Assembly (NCBI GenBank): GCA_963715815.1
Contig: OY970278.1
Location: 1,674,001-1,738,000 of the forward strand
DNA: 64,000 nt
Source: JAFAMS01 sp963715815
Lineage (GTDB): Bacteria; Vulcanimicrobiota; Vulcanimicrobiia; Vulcanimicrobiales; Vulcanimicrobiaceae
Direction of reading: 5' to 3'
Shown: piece after piece, positions 32,395 to 39,453 of the stretch
How the letters are laid out: every line of letters starts with the position of its first letter
How positions within the stretch are numbered: the stretch's first letter is position 1
The notes under the pieces: generated by a model
The model's input: the letters and a program-made list of their open reading frames with translations, nothing else
What the model was told of the DNA's origin: nothing
Databases searched by the model: none
Position numbers and translations under genes: made by a program

Positions 32395-32826
32395 ATGACG
32401 CCGCAAGAACTGAAATACCTCGAGACGTCGCTCAACACGGCCCCCAAAGAGGAGCTGATTCTGCGCTTGTATGACGCGCTGATCATGTTCGCTCGTCAAG
32501 CCGTCGATCGTCTCTACAACGACCCGGGCGATATTCAAGCGATTCACAATCTGCTCTTACGCAGCCAACGTGCTTGCGTCGAACTGATCTCGGCGCTCGA
32601 TTTCGAAATCGGCGGCGAGCTGGCGACGAATTTGAATCTTGTCTACGCTTACTGGCACCGCGAGCTGGTGCGCGCGAACATGGAACAGGATCCGACGCGC
32701 GTCGAAAAGGTTCTCCCCGACATCCAGGACTACCGCAAGACCTGGGCCGAGGCGATCAAAGAATGGCGTAAGATGCAGACCACCGACGAGGTTATCTCCG
32801 GCAATGAGTTCGCTTCAACAGCTTGA
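32395..32826 (+). CDS. fliS: Flagellin export chaperone FliS
   Basis: 143 residues. FliS binds the flagellin C-terminus and keeps it unpolymerised before export. Family features are KYLETSLNTAPKEELILRLYDALIMFARQAVD, then HNLLLRSQRACVELISALDFEIGGELATNLNLVYAYWHREL and the closing KVLPDIQDYRKTWAEAIKEW. It begins 7 bp after the fliD stop; its last 23 bp overlap the next gene in another frame. Confidence 0.95.
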   Translation: MTPQELKYLETSLNTAPKEELILRLYDALIMFARQAVDRLYNDPGDIQAIHNLLLRSQRACVELISALDFEIGGELATNLNLVYAYWHRELVRANMEQDPTRVEKVLPDIQDYRKTWAEAIKEWRKMQTTDEVISGNEFASTA

Positions 32827-33181
32827 GCAGCGCCTGACGCAGCTTCTCGCCGAATTCGAGGAAGAGTGCGCACAGGCTGAGGTTGCGCTACGCGGACGCA
32901 AATGGGACGATCTGCGCCGCATCATGTTCAATCAGGGCCGCATTCGGCAAGCGATCATCAACGGTCTCGCTGCCGAGCACGCTGACCTTCGCGCGATGCC
33001 CGAAATCCACACGCGCTTGCAGGCAATCTTCACGTTCCGCAACGATCAGCTACGGCGCCTCACCGCTTATCGCACGGAAGTTAGCCGCCGTTTGCAGCTG
33101 ACCCGCAAGTGGAAGGACGTCACTCGCGCTGCGAAGCGCGGGATGGGGCCCACCCCAGCATTTATCTCACGGGTTCAGTAA
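32804..33181 (+). CDS. FliT/FlgN-like helical protein after FliS
   Basis: 125 residues, fully helical and charged (SLQQLEQRLTQLLAEFEEEC; EVALRGRKWDDLRRIMFNQGRIRQAIING). A small helical protein directly after fliS is most often FliT, the FliD chaperone, and this fits in size and context. Sequence similarity across that group is too low to be certain. ATG 32804 lies inside the end of fliS, giving a 23-bp overlap and likely translational coupling. It ends 3 bp before the stop of a convergent minus-strand operon. Confidence 0.65.
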   Translation: MSSLQQLEQRLTQLLAEFEEECAQAEVALRGRKWDDLRRIMFNQGRIRQAIINGLAAEHADLRAMPEIHTRLQAIFTFRNDQLRRLTAYRTEVSRRLQLTRKWKDVTRAAKRGMGPTPAFISRVQ

Positions 33182-33184
33182 GAA

Positions 33185-33955
33185 CTAGTCAACCCTGACG
33201 TAGTCGAAGACCGCCGGACTGTGGTCTTCGCGTCCGCTCGGCAACGAGTCGTCCGGCGCGATGAGTGCTTCGCCTTCGGCCGTACGTACGTACATGCGCC
33301 GACGTGAGGTCGTTGCCAGGTCTTCCCATTTTTCCGGAAACGAACGTTTACTGACGCGATCGTAATGCAGGCAGCGAACGCCGCCGTGCAAACGAATCGT
33401 CCAGCCGTCGCGTCGTAGCCGCTCGCAGAAGAGATAGTCTTCATCGGTGATCCGAACGAGCCGCTGCGCGCGTTGAATGACGATGTGCGCGGAGAGAAAC
33501 GGCCGTTCCATTTGCGCGAGCGCTGAAACGCGAATAGCGACACACCCAAACCCGACGCCGTCGACGATGCCGGCCGTGCTGTCATCGAATGCGGGGACGA
33601 GGGCCGTTGTCGTGTCTTCGCCGTTCCAACGATCGACCGCCATCGGGCGAAGACCGTCTCGACTATAATACAGCGCTCCGGCCAGCGCCGTCTTCGGATC
33701 GTCTTCGAGCGCTTTAATCAAGCGTTCGAGCGCGTCGGGAGGGAAGACGATATCGTCGTCGATCATCGCAAGCACGTCGAACTGCTTGCTGAGTGCCTCC
33801 TCGAGGATCAGCTCGCGTTGCGCCGGAATGAAATTTCCGGTTACGACGAAGCGATCGAAGTGCGAGCACGCCAAAGGAAGCTGCAGCTTGGCGACGCTTT
33901 CGAGGAACGGGGCTGTCATCGAACCGGCCGACGGAAGGCCGAGGAGCAGCCTCAC
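33185..33955 (-). CDS. GT-A-fold glycosyltransferase
   Basis: 256 residues. It has RLLLGLPSAGSMTAPFLESV at the N-terminus, a VLAMIDDDIVFPPDALERLI string giving the metal-binding DDD typical of GT-A enzymes near residue 67, and ITDEDYLFCERLRRDGWTIRLHG near 170-190 as the acceptor/catalytic region. A cytoplasmic glycosyltransferase transferring a sugar from a nucleotide donor is the likely role; the acceptor is unknown. GTG 33955 overlaps the stop of the upstream gene (GTGA), so it is translationally coupled. Last gene of the minus-strand three-gene operon. Confidence 0.8.
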   Translation of the reverse strand: MRLLLGLPSAGSMTAPFLESVAKLQLPLACSHFDRFVVTGNFIPAQRELILEEALSKQFDVLAMIDDDIVFPPDALERLIKALEDDPKTALAGALYYSRDGLRPMAVDRWNGEDTTTALVPAFDDSTAGIVDGVGFGCVAIRVSALAQMERPFLSAHIVIQRAQRLVRITDEDYLFCERLRRDGWTIRLHGGVRCLHYDRVSKRSFPEKWEDLATTSRRRMYVRTAEGEALIAPDDSLPSGREDHSPAVFDYVRVD

Positions 33956-35328
33956 TCGCCTTGGGTGATTGCCGCTCGCAGTGCTTGGATAACGGCGTTC
34001 GCCGCTGCGTCGAGCTGCGTCGTTGCCGCTTTGGTTGGGTCGAGCCGGCGGTCGAGCTTCATGCGCGTGCCGAATGCTACGAATGCTAATCTGGCTTGCG
34101 TCGTGTACGAGGTCAACGCGCTCTTGATCGAAGCCGCGGCCGGATGCGATTCATCGGCGAGCCCTTGCGCGCAGAACGCAAGCGTCACGAGTCGCATCGC
34201 AAGCCATCGTGCGACCGGACGATCGTACGCGTTACGCGCATCCGTGATGCGTTGCGCATCGACGTTCGCGCCTAAGAGCGCTGCGCCCGGAAAATTGTGC
34301 GAGGGCGGATTAACGAAGCGAACCGCAGCGTGTTCGACGTCGAGTGCCGGCGGCGAGCTTGCATTCTCTTCGAGCTGCAACGGTTTGCCGAGCCGCGCAG
34401 CGACCTTGAGGCGTCCGAGCAGCGCAGCCTCGCGATCCACGAATGCGGCGAGTCCGAGCGGATCGCTGCCGTCTCCGGCGGTAGCGACCGCAAGTAAGTT
34501 CGAGAAGACGAAGTGCGGAAGCAAACCGAGTGGTGCGTCGAGTAGCCGTTCGACGAAGCTCAAATCGCCGGGACGCAGCGTGCGATACAGCATCGGGCGC
34601 GGCGCAGCGGGAGGCTCTTCGATAACCGGTGCGACCGGCGTTGTCGAAATCGCGCTGAGCACGGCGGTTTCGACGATTTCCTCTTCCTCGTTCAGCTCGT
34701 AGAACGGCGCTTCGACGTCTTCATGCGTCGTCGGAACGCTTTGCATGTTCAACGTTGCGGCTTCGAGATCGGTACGGAATGCGCCGGTCATCTTGCCTCG
34801 GCGCAACACGAGTGGACGCGCGCTGATCACGGGAACGGCAGCTTGTACGGTCGGCGAAAGAACGAGATCGGTGGCGCCGGCCAGGACATCTAATTTCCAG
34901 GTGAGTGCAGAGCGTCCAGCGGCGATGACCTTGCCGAGCTTGAATCCTTCGCCGAAGAGATCTTCGTAAATATCGTCCGCATCGCGGCCGTCGTGCTTGA
35001 GCGAACCGGGACGATATGCAGCGCCGGTCGGGATAGGCGCCGCGATATTCACACCGTCGGCATTCTCGATTCCGCCGTTGCTGACCACGACCGTGACGGT
35101 CACGACCGCTCCGGGGATCAGTCCTTCGGCGGGCCACGCCGTGACTGCGACATCGAGTCGCGCGCCGGTACGATCGATGGTCGTTGCCGGGGCAAGAGTC
35201 GTCGGTGCTTCCCGCGTGCGGCTCCAGGTCGCGTTCGACGTGAAGGAAGACGGCTGAGCTCCAAGCTCACGCCGCCTATGCTCGAGCAAACGCCGTTCAG
35301 CGCTCTGGGAAAGAGCCTCGTAATCCAT
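33952..35328 (-). CDS. Protein of unknown function with Ig/DUF11-like segment
   Basis: 458 residues; I do not recognise the whole. It begins with a charged region (LSQSAERRLLEHRRRELG). Residues ~40-190 read as a beta-sandwich of the DUF11/conserved-repeat type: PGAVVTVTVVVSNGGIENADGVNIAAPIPTGAAYRPGSL. An acidic linker follows (NEEEEIVETAVL), and a helical C-terminal domain (~250-458) includes FVERLLDAPLGLLPHFVFSNLLAVA and a long final helix. No signal peptide or membrane helix was seen, odd for a DUF11-type domain, which is usually extracellular. It sits between an ExeA-like ATPase (stop abuts its ATG, TAAATG) and a glycosyltransferase, so these three probably work together. Confidence 0.6.
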   Translation of the reverse strand: MDYEALSQSAERRLLEHRRRELGAQPSSFTSNATWSRTREAPTTLAPATTIDRTGARLDVAVTAWPAEGLIPGAVVTVTVVVSNGGIENADGVNIAAPIPTGAAYRPGSLKHDGRDADDIYEDLFGEGFKLGKVIAAGRSALTWKLDVLAGATDLVLSPTVQAAVPVISARPLVLRRGKMTGAFRTDLEAATLNMQSVPTTHEDVEAPFYELNEEEEIVETAVLSAISTTPVAPVIEEPPAAPRPMLYRTLRPGDLSFVERLLDAPLGLLPHFVFSNLLAVATAGDGSDPLGLAAFVDREAALLGRLKVAARLGKPLQLEENASSPPALDVEHAAVRFVNPPSHNFPGAALLGANVDAQRITDARNAYDRPVARWLAMRLVTLAFCAQGLADESHPAAASIKSALTSYTTQARLAFVAFGTRMKLDRRLDPTKAATTQLDAAANAVIQALRAAITQGE

Positions 35329-36333
35329 TTAGACGCCTTGTCTGCGCGTGTTGAAGAAGCGCATGAAGCCCCCGATTCTGCGGCCAGACTCGGGGACGGG
35401 CATCCTTGCCTCTGGTATTCCACCGGCCATCACTAGGACTGGCTCGGGGAGGGGTGGTGGCGGCGGCGCCGGCGAGGCAGCCGCTGGGGCGTGTACTTCT
35501 CGACGTGCCGTAACGACCAGTCCGCGGTCGCGGGCAGCGAGGAGAGCTTGCTCTTCGAAGACGCGGCTTTGCCCGTGGGCAGCCGCCTCTTCCATAGCGC
35601 CGCGAGCGACGCGGATTAGGCGGCGCGGAAGCCCGGCCGCAGCGCGGACGACGATGTCCAGCGCGTTCTCGGTGAAGATTGCCGCCGGATCGCGCGCTCC
35701 TGCGCGAGCCAGGCGATGAAGGATCAGTGCGCGGGCGGCCTGCTCGTCAAGCGGTCCGAGGCGGATCCAGCCGTCGACGCGATCGTACAGATTTTTTTGG
35801 CCGAGAATGCGCGGCTCGAGCTCGCTTTGGCCGAAGAGGACCAAATTGATCAGCTTGCGTTGCGGGATGTCGAAATTCAGCAGTAGACGCAGCGTTTCGA
35901 TGCTCTCCGGCGATAGCGTTTGTGCCTCGTCGAAGAAGAGCACGACGGTCCGGCTCTCGAGCACAGCTGTATCGAACAAGAAATTCTTGAGCGCGTTCTT
36001 CAGGAACGCCGGCGTGCGTGCCGGGAGGCCGAGGCCGAACGCGCGGCCTACGGCGAGCAAAAACTCCGTCTCGCTCGCAAAGTGCGGGTCCAGAATCTTG
36101 CCCAGCAGGACGTCGTCGCGGACGAGCAGCGTCGTCTCCACAGCGAGCGCTAGACTCGTCTTTCCGGAGCCCGGGTCACCGATGACTACGGTGAGCCCAC
36201 GAGACTCCTCAATGGAGGAAAGAAGCTTAGCCTTTGCTCTCGCAACCGACGGCATCTCCCAAAAAAAATGGGGATCCGAAGTATCGAGAAACGGATCTCT
36301 TTCGAGACCGAAACGCCGGTACGCCCTTGACAT
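35329..36333 (-). CDS. ExeA/GspA-like AAA ATPase
   Basis: About 334 residues. The N-terminus YRRFGLERDPFLDTSDPHFFWEMP is the typical opening of ExeA-family ATPases. Walker A is GDPGSGKTS, Walker B VVLFFDEAQTLS, followed by sensor-type LNLVLFGQSEL-like text (LINLVLFGQSELEPRI) and an arginine-containing GLPRRLIRVARGAMEEA lid. ExeA/GspA proteins help place secretion or pilus assemblies in the envelope, and related ATPases occur in polysaccharide export and in transposition (TnsC-like). The family's peptidoglycan-binding domain is missing; instead the last 70 residues are Pro/Ala-rich (AAASPAPPPPPLPEP). I chose ATG 36333 because homology begins there; the frame stays open far upstream. Confidence 0.78.
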   Translation of the reverse strand: MSRAYRRFGLERDPFLDTSDPHFFWEMPSVARAKAKLLSSIEESRGLTVVIGDPGSGKTSLALAVETTLLVRDDVLLGKILDPHFASETEFLLAVGRAFGLGLPARTPAFLKNALKNFLFDTAVLESRTVVLFFDEAQTLSPESIETLRLLLNFDIPQRKLINLVLFGQSELEPRILGQKNLYDRVDGWIRLGPLDEQAARALILHRLARAGARDPAAIFTENALDIVVRAAAGLPRRLIRVARGAMEEAAAHGQSRVFEEQALLAARDRGLVVTARREVHAPAAASPAPPPPPLPEPVLVMAGGIPEARMPVPESGRRIGGFMRFFNTRRQGV

Positions 36334-36337
36334 CGAC

Positions 36338-36360
36338 GAGGGCCTAATTATCCGGCCCTC
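36338..36360 (-). promoter_or_regulatory. Hairpin at the ExeA-like gene leader
   Basis: GAGGGCC at 36338-36344 is the exact inverse of GGCCCTC at 36354-36360 with 9 nt between. It starts 5 bp upstream of the ExeA-like ATG and would cover the position where an SD should be. Translational control or an operator is possible. Confidence 0.4.
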
Positions 36361-36373
36361 GGCCGAAGCCTCC

Positions 36374-36399
36374 GTTAAGTCTACTAAGTCTGCGTTAAG
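36374..36399. promoter_or_regulatory. Phased TAAG direct repeats in divergent spacer
   Basis: GTTAAG at 36374-36379 recurs at 36394-36399, with ACTAAG between at 36383-36388. The repeats fall roughly every 9-11 bp on one face of the helix, as for tandem half-sites of OmpR/PhoB-type response regulators. They lie in the 96-bp spacer between the ExeA-like operon and rfbF and could serve either. Confidence 0.35.
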
Positions 36400-36429
36400 G
36401 CTGACCTGCATCACACCGATACCTGGGGA

Positions 36430-37194
36430 GTGAAGGCCGTCATCCTTGCCGGCGGCCGTGGCACCCGCATTTCCGAGGAAACCGGGGTCCGGCCCAAACC
36501 GATGATCGAGATCGGGGGCAAGCCCCTGTTGTGGCACATTATGAAGATCTATGGTGCGCATGGCATCACGGATTTTGTGATTGCGCTCGGCTACAAGGGT
36601 TACATGATCAAGGAGTACTTCGCGAATTACTATCTGCACACCGCAGACATAACACTCGACATCGCGAAGAACGACATGACCGTGCATCGCTCGAGCGCAG
36701 AGCCGTGGCGAATCACGCTCGTCGATACCGGTGCGGAAACGATGACGGGCGGACGTATAAAACGCTGCTCGGCGTATCTGGACAACGAAACGTTCTGCTG
36801 CACGTACGGGGACGGCGTCGCCGACGTCGATGTCTCAGCAGTTATCGAGGCGCATCGTGCCAGTGGTTCGGCCGTTACATTGACTGCAGTGCAGCCGCCG
36901 GGACGTTTCGGTGTGCTCGAGCTGCAAGGCGACAAGGTTACGCGCTTTCGAGAGAAGCCGCACGGTGACGGCGCATGGGTGAACGGGGGTTTCTTCGTGA
37001 TCGAACCTTCGGCGCTGCAAGCGATCGACGGCGACGAAACGATCTGGGAACGTGAACCGCTCGAGAAGCTTGCCGCAAGCCACAGCGTCGGCGTCTATCG
37101 TCACTCGGGATTTTGGCAGCCGCTCGACACGTTGCGCGACAAAGAGACGCTGGAAGCGCTGTGGGAGAGCGGCGCGCCCTGGCGACGCTGGTGA
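36430..37194 (+). CDS. rfbF: Glucose-1-phosphate cytidylyltransferase
   Basis: 254 residues, the family length. It converts alpha-glucose-1-phosphate and CTP to CDP-glucose. The N-terminal nucleotidyltransferase signature is VILAGGRGTRISEETGVRPKPMIEIGGKPLL; typical RfbF segments follow (HGITDFVIALGYKGYMIKEYF; CCTYGDGVADVDV; GAWVNGGFFVIEP; and the C-terminal HSGFWQPLDTLRDKETLEALWESG). It starts at GTG 36430. The stop overlaps the GTG of rfbG. It opens a nine-gene operon (36430-46769) in which nearly every junction is a 1-8 bp overlap. Confidence 0.95.
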   Translation: MKAVILAGGRGTRISEETGVRPKPMIEIGGKPLLWHIMKIYGAHGITDFVIALGYKGYMIKEYFANYYLHTADITLDIAKNDMTVHRSSAEPWRITLVDTGAETMTGGRIKRCSAYLDNETFCCTYGDGVADVDVSAVIEAHRASGSAVTLTAVQPPGRFGVLELQGDKVTRFREKPHGDGAWVNGGFFVIEPSALQAIDGDETIWEREPLEKLAASHSVGVYRHSGFWQPLDTLRDKETLEALWESGAPWRRW

Positions 37195-38237
37195 GTTCGC
37201 CGTTCTGGGCGGGGAAGCGTGTTTTCCTGACCGGACACACAGGATTTAAAGGAAGCTGGTTAGCGCTGCGGCTCGTCGATCTTGGCGCGCACGTCAGCGG
37301 TTACGCGCTCGCTCCCGAAGATGCGCCGAACGCATTCGAGCTGCTCGGCATCGAGAAGAAGGTCGACTCGGTGTTTGCGGATGTGCGCGATCTTGCTCGG
37401 CTGCGTGAGCGGCTCGCGCACGCGAAACCGGACGTCGTCTTGCATCTTGCGGCTCAGCCGTTGGTGCGCCGCGGTTATCGCGAGCCGCGCGAAACCTTTG
37501 AGACGAACGTGATGGGCACGGTGAACGTGCTCGATGCAATTCGCGAGCAAGCGGGTATCGGTGCGGTGCTCGTCGTGACGTCCGACAAAACGTACGCGAA
37601 TCGTGAAGCACGGCCGCAACGAGAAGACGACCCGCTCGGCGGCGACGATCCGTACAGCGCGAGCAAGGCGTGCGCCGAGATTGTCGCTGCTGCCTACCGG
37701 CATTCGTATTTTATGTCGGGGACGCGCCTTGCAACGGCTCGTGCCGGCAACGTTATCGGCGGCGGCGATTTTAGCGAAGACCGGCTTGTCCCGGATCTGG
37801 TGCGCGCATCTGCACGTAAAGAGTCCGTGCAATTGCGGTACCCGGAGGCAACGCGCCCGTGGCAATTCGTCGGCGATGCGCTCGACGGCTATCTTACGAT
37901 CGTCGAGCATCTATGGAACGATGCGAGCGTGGCGCGCGCTTGGAATCTCGGACCGTCGGATGCAGCGCTGACCGTACACGAGGTCGCCAAACGCTTTCTC
38001 GCGGTCTACGATCCGCAGACGAAGATCGTCATCGATTCGGCGCTTGCGCCGCCTGAAGCCCCGTACCTCGCGCTCGATGCCGGAGCAGCATACGAGAAAT
38101 TTGGTTGGCGTCCGAAGTACGACGCCGCCGGCGCGATCGATGCGACGGCTGCGTGGTATCGTGCATGGCGCGAAAGTGGCGATCTCGTTGAGCTGACGCT
38201 CGCACAGCTGCGCGGAGCAGTGAGTACGTCGCGATGA
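37191..38237 (+). CDS. rfbG: CDP-glucose 4,6-dehydratase
   Basis: 348 residues. It oxidises and dehydrates CDP-glucose to CDP-4-keto-6-deoxyglucose. The NAD-binding motif is FLTGHTGFKGSWLALRL near residue 12, the catalytic Tyr-x3-Lys is in DDPYSASKACAEIV, and RfbG-type strings ATARAGNVIGGGDFSEDRLVPDLVRA and WQFVGDALDGYL are present. The frame is open further upstream, but GTG 37191 overlaps the rfbF stop as GTGA and gives the proper N-terminus. The pair rfbF-rfbG defines the CDP-6-deoxyhexose branch. Confidence 0.95.
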   Translation: MSSPFWAGKRVFLTGHTGFKGSWLALRLVDLGAHVSGYALAPEDAPNAFELLGIEKKVDSVFADVRDLARLRERLAHAKPDVVLHLAAQPLVRRGYREPRETFETNVMGTVNVLDAIREQAGIGAVLVVTSDKTYANREARPQREDDPLGGDDPYSASKACAEIVAAAYRHSYFMSGTRLATARAGNVIGGGDFSEDRLVPDLVRASARKESVQLRYPEATRPWQFVGDALDGYLTIVEHLWNDASVARAWNLGPSDAALTVHEVAKRFLAVYDPQTKIVIDSALAPPEAPYLALDAGAAYEKFGWRPKYDAAGAIDATAAWYRAWRESGDLVELTLAQLRGAVSTSR

Positions 38238-38791
38238 TTTTCGACCCGACTCCGATTGCCGGCGCTTTCGTCGTACGCCTCGAACCGCATGGTGACGAGC
38301 GAGGATTCTTCGCGCGCACGTTTTGCGTCGACGAATTTGAGGCCGCGGGAATAATGACGACCTTCGTGCAGCAAAGTTTGGCGCGCAGTAAGCACCGCGG
38401 TACGCTGCGCGGCATGCATTTCCAGCGCGAGCCGCATGGCGAAGATAAATTCGTGCGTTGCACGCGCGGTCGCATTTTCGACGCTATTGTTGACTTGCGC
38501 CCCAATTCGCCTTCGTTCCGTCGGGTCTTCACCGTCGAGCTCGACGCGGAAGCGGGCGCCGCGTTATTCGTCCCGCGCGGCTGCGCCCACGGTTATCAAA
38601 CCCTCGAAGATGAGACCGACGTCCTCTACGCAATGTCGTCCCGCTATGCGCCCCAAGCGGCGCGCGCGATCCGGTACGACGACCCGGCTCTTGCGATAGC
38701 CTGGCCGCTATCCGAACCGATTCTTAGCGCAGCGGACCGCTTGGCACCGGGGCTCGAAGCGGCACTGGCGGAAGCTGCTGCGACGTGCTGA
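38234..38791 (+). CDS. dTDP-4-dehydrorhamnose 3,5-epimerase-like protein
   Basis: 185 residues, RmlC/RfbC family cupin. It has LRGMHFQREPHGEDKFVRCTRGRIFDAIVDLRPNSP-type core motifs (histidine in RGMHFQ, then KFVRC) and FVPRGCAHGYQTLEDETDVLYAMSSRYAP with the second catalytic histidine/tyrosine region. RmlC epimerises dTDP-4-keto-6-deoxyglucose at C3 and C5. Because it directly follows rfbF-rfbG here, it probably acts on the CDP-linked 4-keto sugar instead. ATG 38234 overlaps the rfbG stop. Confidence 0.88.
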   Translation: MIFDPTPIAGAFVVRLEPHGDERGFFARTFCVDEFEAAGIMTTFVQQSLARSKHRGTLRGMHFQREPHGEDKFVRCTRGRIFDAIVDLRPNSPSFRRVFTVELDAEAGAALFVPRGCAHGYQTLEDETDVLYAMSSRYAPQAARAIRYDDPALAIAWPLSEPILSAADRLAPGLEAALAEAAATC

Positions 38792-39453
38792 TTTCACTAG
38801 GCCGCGACGGCCTGTGCGCGTACGTGCGCGCACAGCTCGAGCACAACTTTCCGGACGGCGTTCGAAGCGACGTCGATTCTGTCGTTGACGGCGCCCTAGA
38901 ACGGCTCGAACACTGTTTCAAATGGATCGCGCTGCCGGGGTACAACCAGGGCGAGCACCCGAGCTTCAATCATCTTCACGGCGACCAGACCGCCGTGTTT
39001 TATTACTTGGCATCGAATACGGCATTTCAACGCGGCGACGTGACGCTCGCGCAGAAGTTTTTTCTGCTCAATAAGGCAATGAACGGGATCGTGTGCATGT
39101 ACGATACCGAGTTGCCGCCCGTCTTCGCGTTCATTCATACGACCGGGACGATGGTTGGAAAAGCGCACTACGGCAACTTCGTAGCGCTCTTTCAAGGTGT
39201 GACGGTCGGTGCCGATCGCGGCGAGCTTCCCACGCTTGGCGAACGCTGCATCATTTACGGCGGATCAATCGTCGTGGGCGGCTCGCATCTCGGCGACGGC
39301 GTCGTGGTCGCCGGCAATTCGGCGATCATTCATCAGGACGTCCCCGCGAACTCGGTCGCTGCAGGACGCTCGCCGGAGCTCGACATCGCTCCGCGCAAGC
39401 GGGACGTGGCCGCGCAATATTTCCGTCTCGGAGCCGCGGCCGAACGCTTATGA
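38785..39453 (+). CDS. Hexapeptide-repeat acyltransferase (CysE-like)
   Basis: 222 residues. The N-terminal ~110 residues are helical (RAQLEHNFPDGVRSDVDSVV; FNHLHGDQTAVFYYLAS). The C-terminal part is a left-handed beta-helix in which the sequence FIHTTGTMVGKAHYGNFVALFQGVTVG resembles the serine O-acetyltransferase catalytic histidine region, followed by YGGSIVVGGSHLGDGVVVAGNSAIIHQDVPANSVAAG. It probably acetylates a sugar or lipid-linked intermediate; its place inside a glycan operon argues against cysteine synthesis. GTG 38785 overlaps the epimerase stop by 7 bp. Confidence 0.8.
   Translation: MLISLGRDGLCAYVRAQLEHNFPDGVRSDVDSVVDGALERLEHCFKWIALPGYNQGEHPSFNHLHGDQTAVFYYLASNTAFQRGDVTLAQKFFLLNKAMNGIVCMYDTELPPVFAFIHTTGTMVGKAHYGNFVALFQGVTVGADRGELPTLGERCIIYGGSIVVGGSHLGDGVVVAGNSAIIHQDVPANSVAAGRSPELDIAPRKRDVAAQYFRLGAAAERL

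Noticed and set aside
33818..34702. Plus-strand open frame of 294 codons
   Set aside because: Ser/Ala/Arg-rich translation opposite the coupled minus-strand operon whose junctions overlap properly.
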